A stretch of DNA of 64,000 bases, taken from Lepiota brunneoincarnata (Eukaryota > Basidiomycota > Agaricomycetes > Agaricales > Agaricaceae). The position numbers were made by a program, and so were the translations under genes. Shown in pieces: positions 1 through 9,765 of this stretch. Under the pieces are notes generated by a model. It saw only the letters and a program-made list of their open reading frames with translations, ran no database searches and was not told where the DNA came from. Position 1 is the first letter of the stretch. Each line of letters begins with the position of its first letter. The stretch covers positions 2,666,001-2,730,000 of the forward strand of contig JAEBUN010000002.1 in assembly GCA_023014365.1 (NCBI GenBank), in the 5' to 3' direction.

Positions 1-387
1 CGCAGAGAGGTGGGAGACAGGACGGGCCTGCCTAAGTGTCTCCACTGGGTCAACAGCCATCCCACAAGGTGGGGAAACCGCTGCATACATGCTTGCCACT
101 GTACCATAGCGGCCAGTGGGCTCTTGGAGAGGGCTCCTTGGGGAGCCAGGGGACAGGCCATCCAGTGGGTTGGTGAAGGGGGTAGGGGGGGGGGGCCACA
201 GCCTGAACCGCGGGATCTGCCACAATCCACCCCTCCTCACGCTGCCTGTTGTGAGGCCGAGGAGGACATGTAAGGATGAAGGTACCACTGGTCAAATCCA
301 ACAGTGGGGGTGCACAGTACAAGATGATGAGCAAGGAAGTGGGTGTGGCTGTGCACATTGCTGGTGGATGTACCAGATCAAGAAGCG
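1..387. other. Unassigned GC-rich stretch at window edge
   Basis: No frame here shows a recognisable domain. Open frames on both strands are proline- or glycine-rich and look like by-products of GC content, including a G-run near 185-200. It abuts the broken LINE on its right and may be LINE 5' sequence, but this cannot be shown. Confidence 0.3.
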
Positions 388-1470
388 TGTGGACCACTGG
401 ATCACACCACCAAATTGGTTTGGATGGAACACGCCAAACTTGACAGCTTCGAACTGCAAGCAGCGTGAGATCATTTTCTTGATAAGCTTACTGAGAGTAT
501 TGAGAAGGATGATCAGTCTGAATGCCTTTGGAGTAGCATAGGAGGGCTTACCAGGCTTCGGTATGATAACCAACATGCTCTCCTTAAAGTAATGAGACCA
601 GTGCCTGCACTCCATGCAGGCATTGGCGGTCCAACAGACCAAATGGGTAACTGTCGGGCCTGCCAGAATGGACTTGAGGTGCATCCACATGATGTGGTCC
701 AGACTGGGCAAGGACAAGGAGGAGCACACATGCAGGGCCTCATGCATTTCCAGGTCGGAGAAGATTGGCCACTCCCGTGGTGGAAGCGGATCAATCTGAT
801 CAAGAACCCTGACATTGACTGGATGGTCATTGGCAGCATTGTAAGAACTGTGGAGCCCTTCCCAGAGCTCCTCAAGTGTGTTGCAAGGACAATCATGGTA
901 GCAGATTGCCTCACAGGGAGGCAACTTGCACGCCCTGACCCAGTCCATCAGGTCCCAGGGGCACTTGTTGGTAGAAGCAATCTCCTCGATGCACTCATCA
1001 AAGAGCTTTTGCTTGGTGGTCTTCCAGGTCCACTTGAATGTGTGAGTGTCCTCCCAGTCCCAAGGCCAAGAATATGCTGCATAAGTGCATGAGCACTCGT
1101 CATCCCACCATGGTTTAGACCACGAGACAATGCAGATCTCCTTGGAGTGGGCAAGCCATGCCTTGGAGAAGACTGCTGAGATAGCTGAGGCCACCTTGTC
1201 AATCCTGCCGGATGAGCCCAGGTCTGGATAATCCAGACCCACAAGCCCCATCAAAACCTCAGCTAGGAATTTGGCCTCCTCATCCAAATCCCCCTTCAGC
1301 AAGTGCCTGGACACAGCCTCCTCAAAGGCCTCCAGGGGGACAGTGATCTGAAGGGGGCAATGGTCAGATTGACCCCACAGATCGGGACACTGCATGGGAA
1401 GTGGCAAGTGGCCTGCAGTCACCCCTGTAAACACAAGGTCGATCACAGTAGAAGCAAGCCCCTTGCCCAC
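388..1470 (-). pseudogene. LINE-A fragment, endonuclease end to RT start (left arm, outer copy)
   Basis: Minus-strand frame of a non-LTR retrotransposon ORF2. It begins with the end of the endonuclease domain (GKGLASTVIDLVF, then SDHCPLQ), runs through the linker to the reverse transcriptase start (KPGKPSYATPKAFR, LLNTLSKLIKKMI, FHPNQFGGVIQ) and is cut at about 388. A near-identical segment lies in inverted orientation at 7731-8803, so this is the outer LINE of a duplicated nest. At 1456-1470 it meets the plus-strand fragment that follows. The fragment lacks the catalytic RT motifs, so it is a relic. Family assignment rests on motif order; the name LINE-A is local to this report. Confidence 0.82.
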
Positions 1471-2137
1471 TCCAAGGAGATCTGCGTTGTCTCACAGTCT
1501 AAGCCGTGGTAGGATGATGAGTGCTCACACACTTATGCAGCATATTCTCAGTCTTAGGACCAGGAGAACACTTGCACATTTAAGTGGACCTGGAAGACTG
1601 CCAAGCACAGGTTCTTTGATGAGTGCATTGAGAAGATTGCTTCTACCAACAAGTGCCCCTGGAACCTGATGGATTGGGTCAGGGCACACAAGTTGCCTCC
1701 CTGCAAGGCAATCCGCTACTGCAATTGCCCCTGCAATACTCTTGAGGAGCTCTGGGAAGGGCTCCACGGCTCTTACAACACTGCCAATGATCACCCAGTC
1801 GATGTCAAGGTTCTTAATCAGATCGATCCACTCCCACCATAGGAGTGGCTGGTCTTCTCCAATTTGGAGATGCACAAGGCCTTGCATGCATGCTCCTCCT
1901 TATCTTCACCCGGTCCTGACCACATCATGTGGACACACCTCAAGTCCGTTCTGGCAGGCCCAACAGTTACCCATTTGGTCTGTCGGATTGCCAATGCCTG
2001 CATGGAGTGTGGACATTGGCCTTGTCACTTTAAGGAGAGCGTGTTGGTTATCATACCGAAGCCTAGCAAGCCCTCCTATGCTACTCTGAAGGCATTCAGA
2101 CCAATTGTCCTTCTTAACACTCTCAGTAAACTTATCG
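1456..2137 (+). pseudogene. LINE-A fragment, linker to RT start (left arm, inner copy)
   Basis: Plus-strand LINE ORF2 fragment beginning at the motif LAHSKEIC and running through ASTNKCPW, GPDHIMWTHLKS and NTLSKLIE, with several in-frame stops. It begins at exactly the point where the inner minus-strand LINE at 3752-7730 is 5' truncated. It is therefore the inverted duplicate of that insertion, not an independent event. It ends abruptly at about 2137, where minus-strand RT sequence starts. Confidence 0.8.
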
Positions 2138-2880
2138 AGGCGCTTCTGGTCAGGAAGCAGCCCCCAGGTTGAATTGCTAAGCATCCCCATCGTGCCAACT
2201 GTGGAGAAAGCCTTGGTAGAATAGTAGCACACATGCTTGCAGAAGGTGAGAGCACGATTGAAATAGAAGGCCAAGTACTGCCAAAATGGCTTGGGCCTCA
2301 AAGGAGTGTCCCCCGTATATAGATGGAAGCCCAGATCAATGGGCGGGTTGGCATCTCTTGGGTTGCAAGAGAAGTGGAAGACCTCAGACTTGGTATGCTC
2401 AAGCATGAGGCCAAAAGAATCAAAGAGCCTGTGCATGCAGCGATACACTACCTGCAGGGCAGAAACATTGTCCTCCTAAGTCTTGGTCTGGACTATAAGG
2501 GTCCCATTGTCAACATATGAAAGCATGTTGACGCCAAGGCCGGGGGTCCTCTGGTAGTACAGGTACACCAGGGGGGTGAGATATAAGGTGAATAAGACTG
2601 GTGACAAAGCAGAGCCCTCCCCCACACCCACGTCCACCTGCCTTGGGTCCAACCTGAAGGAATTCCACAAATAAGTGGTAGACCTCCTGACCAAGTAGGA
2701 GCCAAAGAATTGTACCAACTCTGGTGTGAACCCCGACCATGAAAGCACCACTAGAATCATATCATGATTCAGTGAGGGGAAGAACTGAGCGATGTCAAAC
2801 GCGATAACACTTGTCCACAAGCCATGAGCCCACCCTGCATGAACAAGATGGGTGAGGATCAACCCAGCGTCCTCTATGGA
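2138..2880 (-). pseudogene. LINE reverse transcriptase, central and C-terminal part
   Basis: Minus-strand RT fragment. In order it shows KSIEDAG, the AFDIAQFFPS block, EGSALSPVLF, the catalytic-site block as YVDNG, and the thumb-like LLPDQKRL at its end. The family motif is YVDDG, as in the copy at 5962-6840, so the second catalytic aspartate has become asparagine and the enzyme would be inactive even without its stops. It abuts unrelated LINE pieces of opposite strand on both sides and is probably displaced sequence from the duplicated LINE nest. Confidence 0.8.
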
Positions 2881-3751
2881 CTTCTGTGCTGCAAGGGCCA
2901 GCCTAACCATAGGCCACCCATTACTCCCACCCCTGCTGACTGTCCCTGCCCTCACACCCCTGTGTGTGTAAACTGCAGCAGTGCTTATGCTGCGTCGGCT
3001 TTGGCCTGCCCATTCTGGGCTCACCGCTTCGATCAGAAGTGGATCAAGCACCAGTATGATTCTCCAGTAAGGGTTTGTTCCCCACCACATCAACCCTGCT
3101 TACCCCAATGAATAGGGACCATCAGGAACCTAGGAGATTGAGGAGAGCATGTTGTATATGGTCACAGAATGTATTTTGTAGTTACATTCTTGTGGACACT
3201 TTACTAGAACAATTCAAAGATGAGGTTGATATGTTCTTACTGCAGGAGCTGCCTTGATGCTCCATCCATTGCATTCTGTCCTCCTCTGACCCTGACAGGG
3301 ATGAGATTGTTGGAGCACCCAAGCATCTGGAGTGGCTGTGTTTGTTCCACCCTCCTTCTTCCCTGGATCAGCCTCCTCAGGTTATGGCTTATGTCTATAA
3401 TCGGATGGTGCGGCTCTGGCCCTCGCTTCGACATGATGTTGTTGATCACTGTGACATCATGGCCATCTCCATGTTTCTGCATGGGGAGGCGGTATACTTC
3501 CTCAACATCTACTCGGACAACAGGCAGTCGGGCATCTGCTATCTGGTGGATGCCATTGACTCTCTTCCACAGTGCACCCTCATGTCGAGGGACTTTAACT
3601 GCTGCACACTGCAGTAGGACCCATAGGCTCCCCACAATCCCACTGCTGCTGCCTCCCTGCTGGAAATGGTGGACTTGCTGGGTCTGGATCTCTTGCTCCC
3701 TGAGAACCCGGGCCCTACACACTTCCCCTTCAAGGAGGGGCTTGCTTCTAC
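2881..3751 (+). pseudogene. LINE-A outer copy, ORF1 end plus endonuclease start
   Basis: Plus-strand LINE. It holds the end of ORF1 (cysteines and a histidine in CVNCSSAY and CPFWAHRFDQ, resembling a zinc knuckle). The probable ORF2 start at 3109 follows closely. Then comes the apurinic-type endonuclease: SQNVFCSYILVDTLL, QEL, then IYSDNRQSGICYLVDA, a SRDFNCC block and NPGPTHFPFKEGLAS. The coding sequence stops at 3751, where a minus-strand LINE poly(A) tail begins, and resumes at 7731 after a 15-bp target duplication. Frameshifts are present, so it is not functional. Confidence 0.82.
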
Positions 3752-4245
3752 TTTTTTTTTTTTTTTTTTTTTTTTAAATCTCCAATTTATAACATGGGCC
3801 ATGCAGAGAGGCTGTGTGCAGCTACTAACTATGGTACAACCCAAGCTGTACACTACAGGGTATCTGTATATATAATGTGTGACTGCAGATGCGGGCATGT
3901 ATTTCCCCATGCCCAGGACAAAGCTGCCCCAAACAGATGGAGGCAGGAGGACAGCTGCTGCCCAGTGCGCAGCGTGGGAGTCAAACTGAGGTGAGGTCCC
4001 CCCCCTTATTGGGGGCTAGGGGTCAATTCCCACGTAAATCCCTACATGCTGCCTGGAGATGGTGGGGGAATAACCAACACCCCGGCCTGGCCCCAACCGG
4101 GTGCCAGGCAGAGCTACTAGCCAATACCCCCCAGAGGGGGCCCAGCCCTCTCAGCAAACATGAACGCAGTTGGTGATGCCTCGAGAAAAGCAAGGAGGGC
4201 CTCGACTGTAGCTGGGACCCCCACCATGGAGTGCCTGGGGCAGCT

Positions 4246-5230
4246 TCAGAACACATGCTCACAAGTTTCCTCCTGAAACCCACAGTGGCAGGAATAATTT
4301 TCCTGAGGGAAAAAGCACCTCCAATAGCTCCCTATCGGTGCGTGATTAAGAATAGCACATGTCATCTGGGCCATTACTGACACCAAGTGAGTGTGCAGGA
4401 TCCAGGCCCTACTGTGGAGATACATGGGCTGCAGGGGACAATTATCATTCTCGGCAAGCTGGAGGAAACCATGCCCACGGTGGTCGGGATCCTGGAACAG
4501 ATTGATCCAGTGATCCTGACAGTAACGTACTTCCTCCCTGTGGAGGAAGTCAAGCGAGGCCCAGGGGTGTGCCCATACCCCAATGGGAGGCAATGACTGT
4601 GCAAAGTCATGCACCTGAGTATAGAAAGGCCACCTCGCACGCAAAGAGACCTCCCAGAAATGGACTGAGCAGGCCAGACCCCTGGCAAACCAATTGGCAA
4701 GAAGGCAACAAACTGCCAAGGAATGATCCTGGGTGGAGTGTACTGAAGGGTCAACTGCCTGCCTGGCCGAAGCCATTGAGTTGGTGAACAAGATGAGACC
4801 AGTGGTGCCCTCGACAGAGACTGCCTTGGACACCGCCAGCCAGATGGTGAAAAGCTTGGCCTTGGGGGCCGTAACCTTCCCCCCTGGAAGCTGGACCACA
4901 TGGATGCAGCCCAGCCCCTGGAAAATCTGGGCAGCTGAAACTGCCTGGTGGACCCAGCGGGACGGCAAACTTGCATCTGTCACCGCCACCAGAACCCCCA
5001 GATCAGCCTGCAACTAGGCAAGAACCCGATTGAGAGCTGCAACATGGGCCACAAGAGCATCCTCTGCCCCCCGGTTGTATGAGTGGAAGTGGACCCAGTC
5101 CAGGTACACATCCAAGAGACAATGCCCTGGCCAGGCCTCTGGTGCAACAACGTCAAAGGACCCAGCGAGGGTGGCAAGATGCTGATTAGCATCGACTACA
5201 GGCCCCTTCACCTTGACCAACTCTCAAGGA
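4246..5230 (-). pseudogene. LINE-A RNase H domain and C-terminal zinc motif
   Basis: Minus-strand frame with the RNase H opening VAVTDASLP (TDAS holds the first catalytic Asp), RQAVSAAQIF-type spacing, and a C-terminal Cys/His motif (HCGFQEETCEHVF) typical of LINE ORF2 tails. Several frames are needed, so it is decayed. RNase H here would have removed the RNA strand from the cDNA hybrid during target-primed reverse transcription. Confidence 0.8.
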
Positions 5231-5235
5231 GGGAG

Positions 5236-5896
5236 TGTTAGAGCCGGTGCAAGTTGGGACCAAAGCAGAGGGTCAGGGTGGTATCCTTGATATAAGGTAA
5301 CTGGGGGACAGGGCAAAGTCAGTACGTAGACTTCGGGACTGAGGTGGAGTACATCGGGCAGGGGGTTGGACTTGTGGCCTCAGCGTATGTGCTGTGCCCT
5401 CCTACTGTCCTAGTCTGTATTTCAGGAAGTTGGGGCCAAAGTGGAGCAAGGCAGAAGAGAGGAGAGGATAGAGAACAGGGAGCTGGTCCGCTGCTCGATT
5501 TGATTATCAGACTGAGGAGTACAAGCCAAGTACCTACAGTAAATATACTACTGGCCTTACGAACTATGACTTGTACTGATTACGTGCGGAGCAAAGCGGA
5601 GGCTGATATAGTTACAAACGGATTACAAACAGATTACGAATGGAATGGAAACTGGTACAGGTATGGAGACCGATAATGTATCTTGACTACAGACGGAAAA
5701 TGGAGACTGGAACTAGAGACACCAAGGGTCAGGTGACCACAGCATGTGTGGAGGTGGTCGCATGATCAGGGCAGTGGGTTGCGGTTGGAGCAAGTTGGGG
5801 CCGAGTCGGAGGGCAGAGGGTTGTTGTGTGGAGCACACATGGAATCGAGAAGCCGAAGTTTAAGTGATTAGACTCTGAGTTGGCATGGATATGACA
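5236..5896 (+). repeat. Solo LTR, 661 bp, copy 1
   Basis: Starts TGTTAG and ends ATGACA, giving canonical TG...CA ends. It is flanked by perfect 5-bp repeats gggag at 5231-5235 and 5897-5901. A second copy of exactly the same length lies inverted at 15042-15702. No retroelement coding sequence accompanies it, so it is a solo LTR left by LTR-LTR recombination. It interrupts the inner LINE-A between RT and RNase H. Open frames inside it are incidental. The parent family is not identified. Confidence 0.93.
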
Positions 5897-5961
5897 GGGA
5901 GCCTGGTTATAGACTGGACATGAGACTGGAGATCACCACTGTAGCCCCGGCCAAGGAGGGC

Positions 5962-7730
5962 TCAAACAGGGTGGCCCGGAGCAAGCATGGCATACTGCAA
6001 CTCGGCACGATCACAGAGCTTCCGGAGGTGAAGATGAATGGGGATCAGGCCCACAATGGCCCCAACCCCCTCATTGGGTGACATCCTAAAGGCACCGGTA
6101 ATCCAGAGTGTAGCCCAATGCTGCATCCAGCAGAGGTGGTCCAAAGCACCCTTACATCTGGCACCCTGGTAGTACCACAAGCGAAAGCTGTATGTGGCTA
6201 TAGGAACCATGCACAACCGATAAAGCAGGCGCTTCTGATCAGGCAGAAGCCTCTGGACAGAATTACCAAGCATCCCCATGGCCATGACCATAGAAATAGC
6301 CTTGGTAGAGTAGAACCGAACATGGTCCTTGAATGTAAGGGCACAATCAAAATAGAAGCCCAAGTACCTCCAATAGGTCTTGGGCCAAAGAGGAGTGGCA
6401 CCAGTGAACGGGGGAAACCCCAAGTCCACCAGGGGGTTCTCACTGGAACAATCCCATGAGAAATGGAAGAGCTTGGACTTATTGTGCTCCACAACAAGTG
6501 CAAACTGAGTGAAGGTGTCATGGACCACCTCATAAGATCTGCGGAGCAGGATGCAGTTAGCATCCAGGTCCCAGGCCTGCGCCACGATAGTACCATCGTC
6601 AACGTAAGATAGAAGTGAGAGGCCTGGCTGAGGGAGCCTCTGCTCAATAATGTACATGGCAGGATCCAAGTAAAGGCCAGACAGGATGGGCAAGAGGGCA
6701 GACCCCTGGCTCACCCCCACCTCCGCCCGGAATGGTTCAGACAGGAAGGAGTTCCAGGCGTAGCTGGTGAACCTCCCTGTGAGATAAGAAGTGAAGAACT
6801 GGCCCACACAAGGGGAGAACCCCTGCCAAGCCAGAACCACAAGAAGTATCCCATGGTTCAGGGATTAGAAAAACTGTGCAATGTCAAAGGTGAGAACACT
6901 CATCTTCAACCTGCGGGCCCACCCAGCATGGACTAGGTGCACAAGGTAGGCACCAGCATCCTCAGTGGACTGCTGGATCACACCACTGAACTGGTTTGGA
7001 TGGAACATGCCGAACTTGACAGCTTCAAACTGCAAGCAGCGTAAGATCATTTTCTTGATAAGTTTACTGAGAGTGTTAAGAAGGATGATCGGTTTGAACG
7101 CCTTCAGAGTAGCATAGGAGGGCTTGTCAGGCTTCAGTATGATAACCGACATGCTCTCCTTAAAGTGACAAGGCCAATGTCTGCACTCCATGCAGGCATT
7201 GGCGATCTGACAGACCAAACAGGTAACTGTTGGGCCCGCCAGAATGGACTTGAGGTGTGTCCATATGATGTGGTCTGGACCAGGCAAAGATAAGGAGGAG
7301 CACGTGCGCAAGGCCTTGTGCATCTCCAAATTGGAGAAGACTGGCCACTCCCACAGTGGGAGCAGATCGATCTGATCAAGAACCCTGACATTGACTGGGT
7401 GATCATTGGCAGCATTGTAAGAGCTGTGGAGCCCTTCCCAGAGCTCCTCAAGAGTATTGCAGGGGCAATTGCAGTAGTGGATTGCCCCGCAGGGAGGCAA
7501 CTTGCGCGCCCTGACCCAATCCATCAGGTCCCAGGGGTGCTTGTTGGTAGAAGCAATCTCCTTGATGTGCTCATCGAAGAACCTGCGCTTGGCAGCCTTC
7601 CAGGTCCGCTTAAATGTGCGAGCATCCTCCTGGTCCTGAGACCAAGAATACGCTGCATAAGTGCATGAGCACTCACCGTCCTACCACAGCTTAGACTGTG
7701 AGACAATGCAGATCTCCTTGGAGTGGGCAA
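5962..7730 (-). pseudogene. LINE-A reverse transcriptase of the inner copy
   Basis: The best preserved RT in the LINE region. From high to low coordinates it reads ASTNKHPW-type linker, KPDKPSYATLKAFKP, NTLSKLIKKMI, HPNQFSGVIQQSTEDAG, TFDIAQFF, a stop near 6865, then VGVSQGSALLPILSG, the catalytic LLSYVDDGTIV with both aspartates, FSWDC, LLPDQKRLLYRL and the RT tail IVGLIPIHLHLRKL. The YVDDG motif and gag-less EN-RT-RNaseH order are what Tad-like LINEs have. At least one stop near 6860 and the 5' truncation make it non-functional. Confidence 0.85.
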
Positions 7731-8830
7731 GGGGCTTGCTTATACCATGATCGACCTTGTGTTTACGAGGGTGACTGCAGGCCACTTGCCACTTCCCATG
7801 TGGTGTCCCAATCTGTGGGGTCAATCTGACCATTGCCCCCTTCAGATCACTGTCCCCCTGGAGGCCTTTGAGGAGGCTGTGCCCAGGCGCTTGCTGAAGT
7901 GGGATTCAGATGAGGAGGCTGAATTCCTAGCTGAGGTTTTGATGGGGCTTGCGGATCTGGATTATCCAGACCTGGGCTCATCCAGCAGGATTGACAAGGT
8001 AGCCTCAGCTATCTCGGCAGTCTTCTCCGAGGCATGGCTTGCCCACTCCAAGGAGATCTGCATTGTCTTGTGGTCTAAACCATGGTGGGATGATGAGTGC
8101 TCACGCACTTATGCAGCGTATTCTCGGTCTTGGGACCAGGAGGACGCTCGCACATTCCAGTGGACCTGGAAGACTGCCAAGCACAAGCTCTTTACTGAGT
8201 GCATCAAGGAGATTGCTTCTACCAACAAGTGCCCCTGGGACCTGATGAACTGGGTTAGGGCGCACAAGTTGCCTCCCTGTGAGGCAATCTGCTACTGTGA
8301 TCATCCTTGCAACACTCTTGAGGAGCTCTGGGAAGGGCTCCATGGTTCTTACAATGCTGTCAATGACCATCCGGTCAATGTCAGGGTTCTTGATCAGATT
8401 GATCCGCTCCCACCATGGGAGTGGCCAATCTTCTCTGACCTGGAAATGCATGAGGCCCTGTGCGTGTGCTCCTCCTTGTCCTTGCCCAGTCTGGACCACA
8501 TTACGTGGACGTACCTCAAGTCCGTTCTGGCAGGCCCGATGGTTACTTGTTTGGTCTGTCGGATCGCCAATGCCTGCATGGAGTGCAGGCACTGGTCTTG
8601 TTACTTTAAGGTGAGCATGTCGGTTATCATACCAAAGCCTGGCAAGCCCTCCTATGCTACTCCAAAGGCGTTCAGACCGATCATCCTTCTCAATACTCTC
8701 AGTAAGCTTATCAAGAAAATGATCTTGCACTGCTTGCAGTTCAACGCTGTCAAGTTTGGCGTGTTCCATCCGAACCAGTTCAGCAGTGTGATCCAGTGGT
8801 TCACTGAAGATGCTGGTGCCCACCTTGTGC
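7731..8830 (+). pseudogene. LINE-A outer copy, endonuclease end to RT start
   Basis: Continuation of the plus-strand LINE broken at 3751. It runs from GLAYTMIDLVFTRV through DHCPLQITVPLEAF, KPWWDDEC, NKCPWDLMNWV and the RT opening KPGKPSYATPKAFRP to HPNQFSSVIQ and TEDAG. The frame is open from 7723 to the end of the LINE sequence near 8830, making it one of the longest intact LINE frames here. It ends where a LINE-B oligo-T tail starts at 8831. The region 7057-8803 is the inverted partner of 388-2137. Confidence 0.83.
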
Positions 8831-9765
8831 TTTTTTTTTTTTTTTTGAAATCAACAATTTATAACCCGGTACTTGAATGCAGTCCGTGTGCACTAGCTAC
8901 ATACAAGGCAACTAATACATGGTATAACTACCAACTAAGGTAGGGGAGAAAGCCCTGCTCGCTTGAAAGGCTACACTCCATAAAGAAGTGCACATGGGTG
9001 AAGAGCCCACTGCCTGACAGAAACCAGGGCATGGTAGACGAGGGGTGGATAGGGCCGACAAGTCCCCCCCCTGAAGGGGGTTAGGAGTCAATTCTCCATA
9101 AATCCCTACACCCCACAGACTAAGGCTCTAAGAGCTTTGGGTCTCCACCCTTATTGGGCATTAGGAGTCAATTCTCCATAAATCACTACACCCCGCCTGA
9201 GGGCAGGGGGGAAATAACCACTGGCTCCTCGAGGCCAAAGCCCACAAGGGGAGAATAACCTGAAGGCCCTCCCCAGTTATCCCACCCCTTGGGGTTGGGA
9301 TAGGAATGCAGACGCAGAGGGATTGTGTTCCAGAAAGCCCAGAAAGGCATCAAGGTTGCGGGGTAAGCTGCCACGCCACATGTACAGCTTTGGACAGGAA
9401 GTGAGAATGTGAGTGTGGGTTTCAAGCTGCAACCCACAGGGACAGGAGTGATCCTCCTGGGGGTGGAATCTAGCACGGTACTCCCCAATAGGGGTGTGAC
9501 TGAGTATAGTGCGGACTGCCTGCGCTGTGCCAGCAACAGACATCCGAGGGCCAATTTCTCAGAGCCAAGTACCTCCAGAGAGATATGAGGGTTGCAAAGG
9601 CTTCCCAAGGGAGTCCAGTAGGGGGAGGAAGTTCCTCCCCCTATACAAGGGTGAGCGAAACATGTTCACCCACTCGTCAATGCACCCCCTCATGACCTCA
9701 GCACAGAGGGAGTAGATGGTAGTCATTGGGCAGACGCCTAGCAAGACATCTGTCCTTCCGGTTGC
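8831..9765 (-). mobile_element. LINE-B 3' fragment (minus)
   Basis: Oligo-T at 8831-8846 followed by gaaatcaacaatttataa is the reverse complement of the LINE-B tail. The minus strand then gives a 3' UTR with the C-run/G-run block near 9061-9200, and the ORF2 C-terminus with CIDEWVNMF, SPLYRGRNFLPLL, SVAGTAQAVRTIL and the Cys/His motif SCPCGLQLETHTHILTSC. It meets a plus-strand LINE-B head to head at about 9765. The exact 5' end is uncertain. Confidence 0.8.

Larger units (their letters stand above)
3752..7730 (-). mobile_element. LINE-A inner copy, 5' truncated, with poly(A) tail
   Basis: A non-LTR retrotransposon on the minus strand: 3' tail at 3752-3776 (oligo-T on the plus strand preceded by the conserved 3' end TAATAAATTGGAGATTT or close variant), 3' UTR to about 4245, RNase H domain, then RT up to the 5' truncation at 7730. 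It is flanked by GGGGCTTGCTTCTAC (3737-3751) and GGGGCTTGCTTATAC (7731-7745), a 15-bp target duplication with one mismatch. A 661-bp solo LTR at 5236-5896 interrupts it. Without the LTR it is about 3.3 kb. Confidence 0.87.

Noticed and set aside
5344..5676. 110-codon open frame, with a counterpart at 15265-15594
   Set aside because: Both lie wholly inside the 661-bp solo LTRs and have no recognisable protein feature; the frame is a by-product of LTR sequence.
292..8943. Reverse transcriptases as a retron or diversity-generating system
   Set aside because: Motif order (endonuclease, RT, RNase H, Cys/His tail), poly(A) tails and 11-17-bp duplications are those of LINEs.
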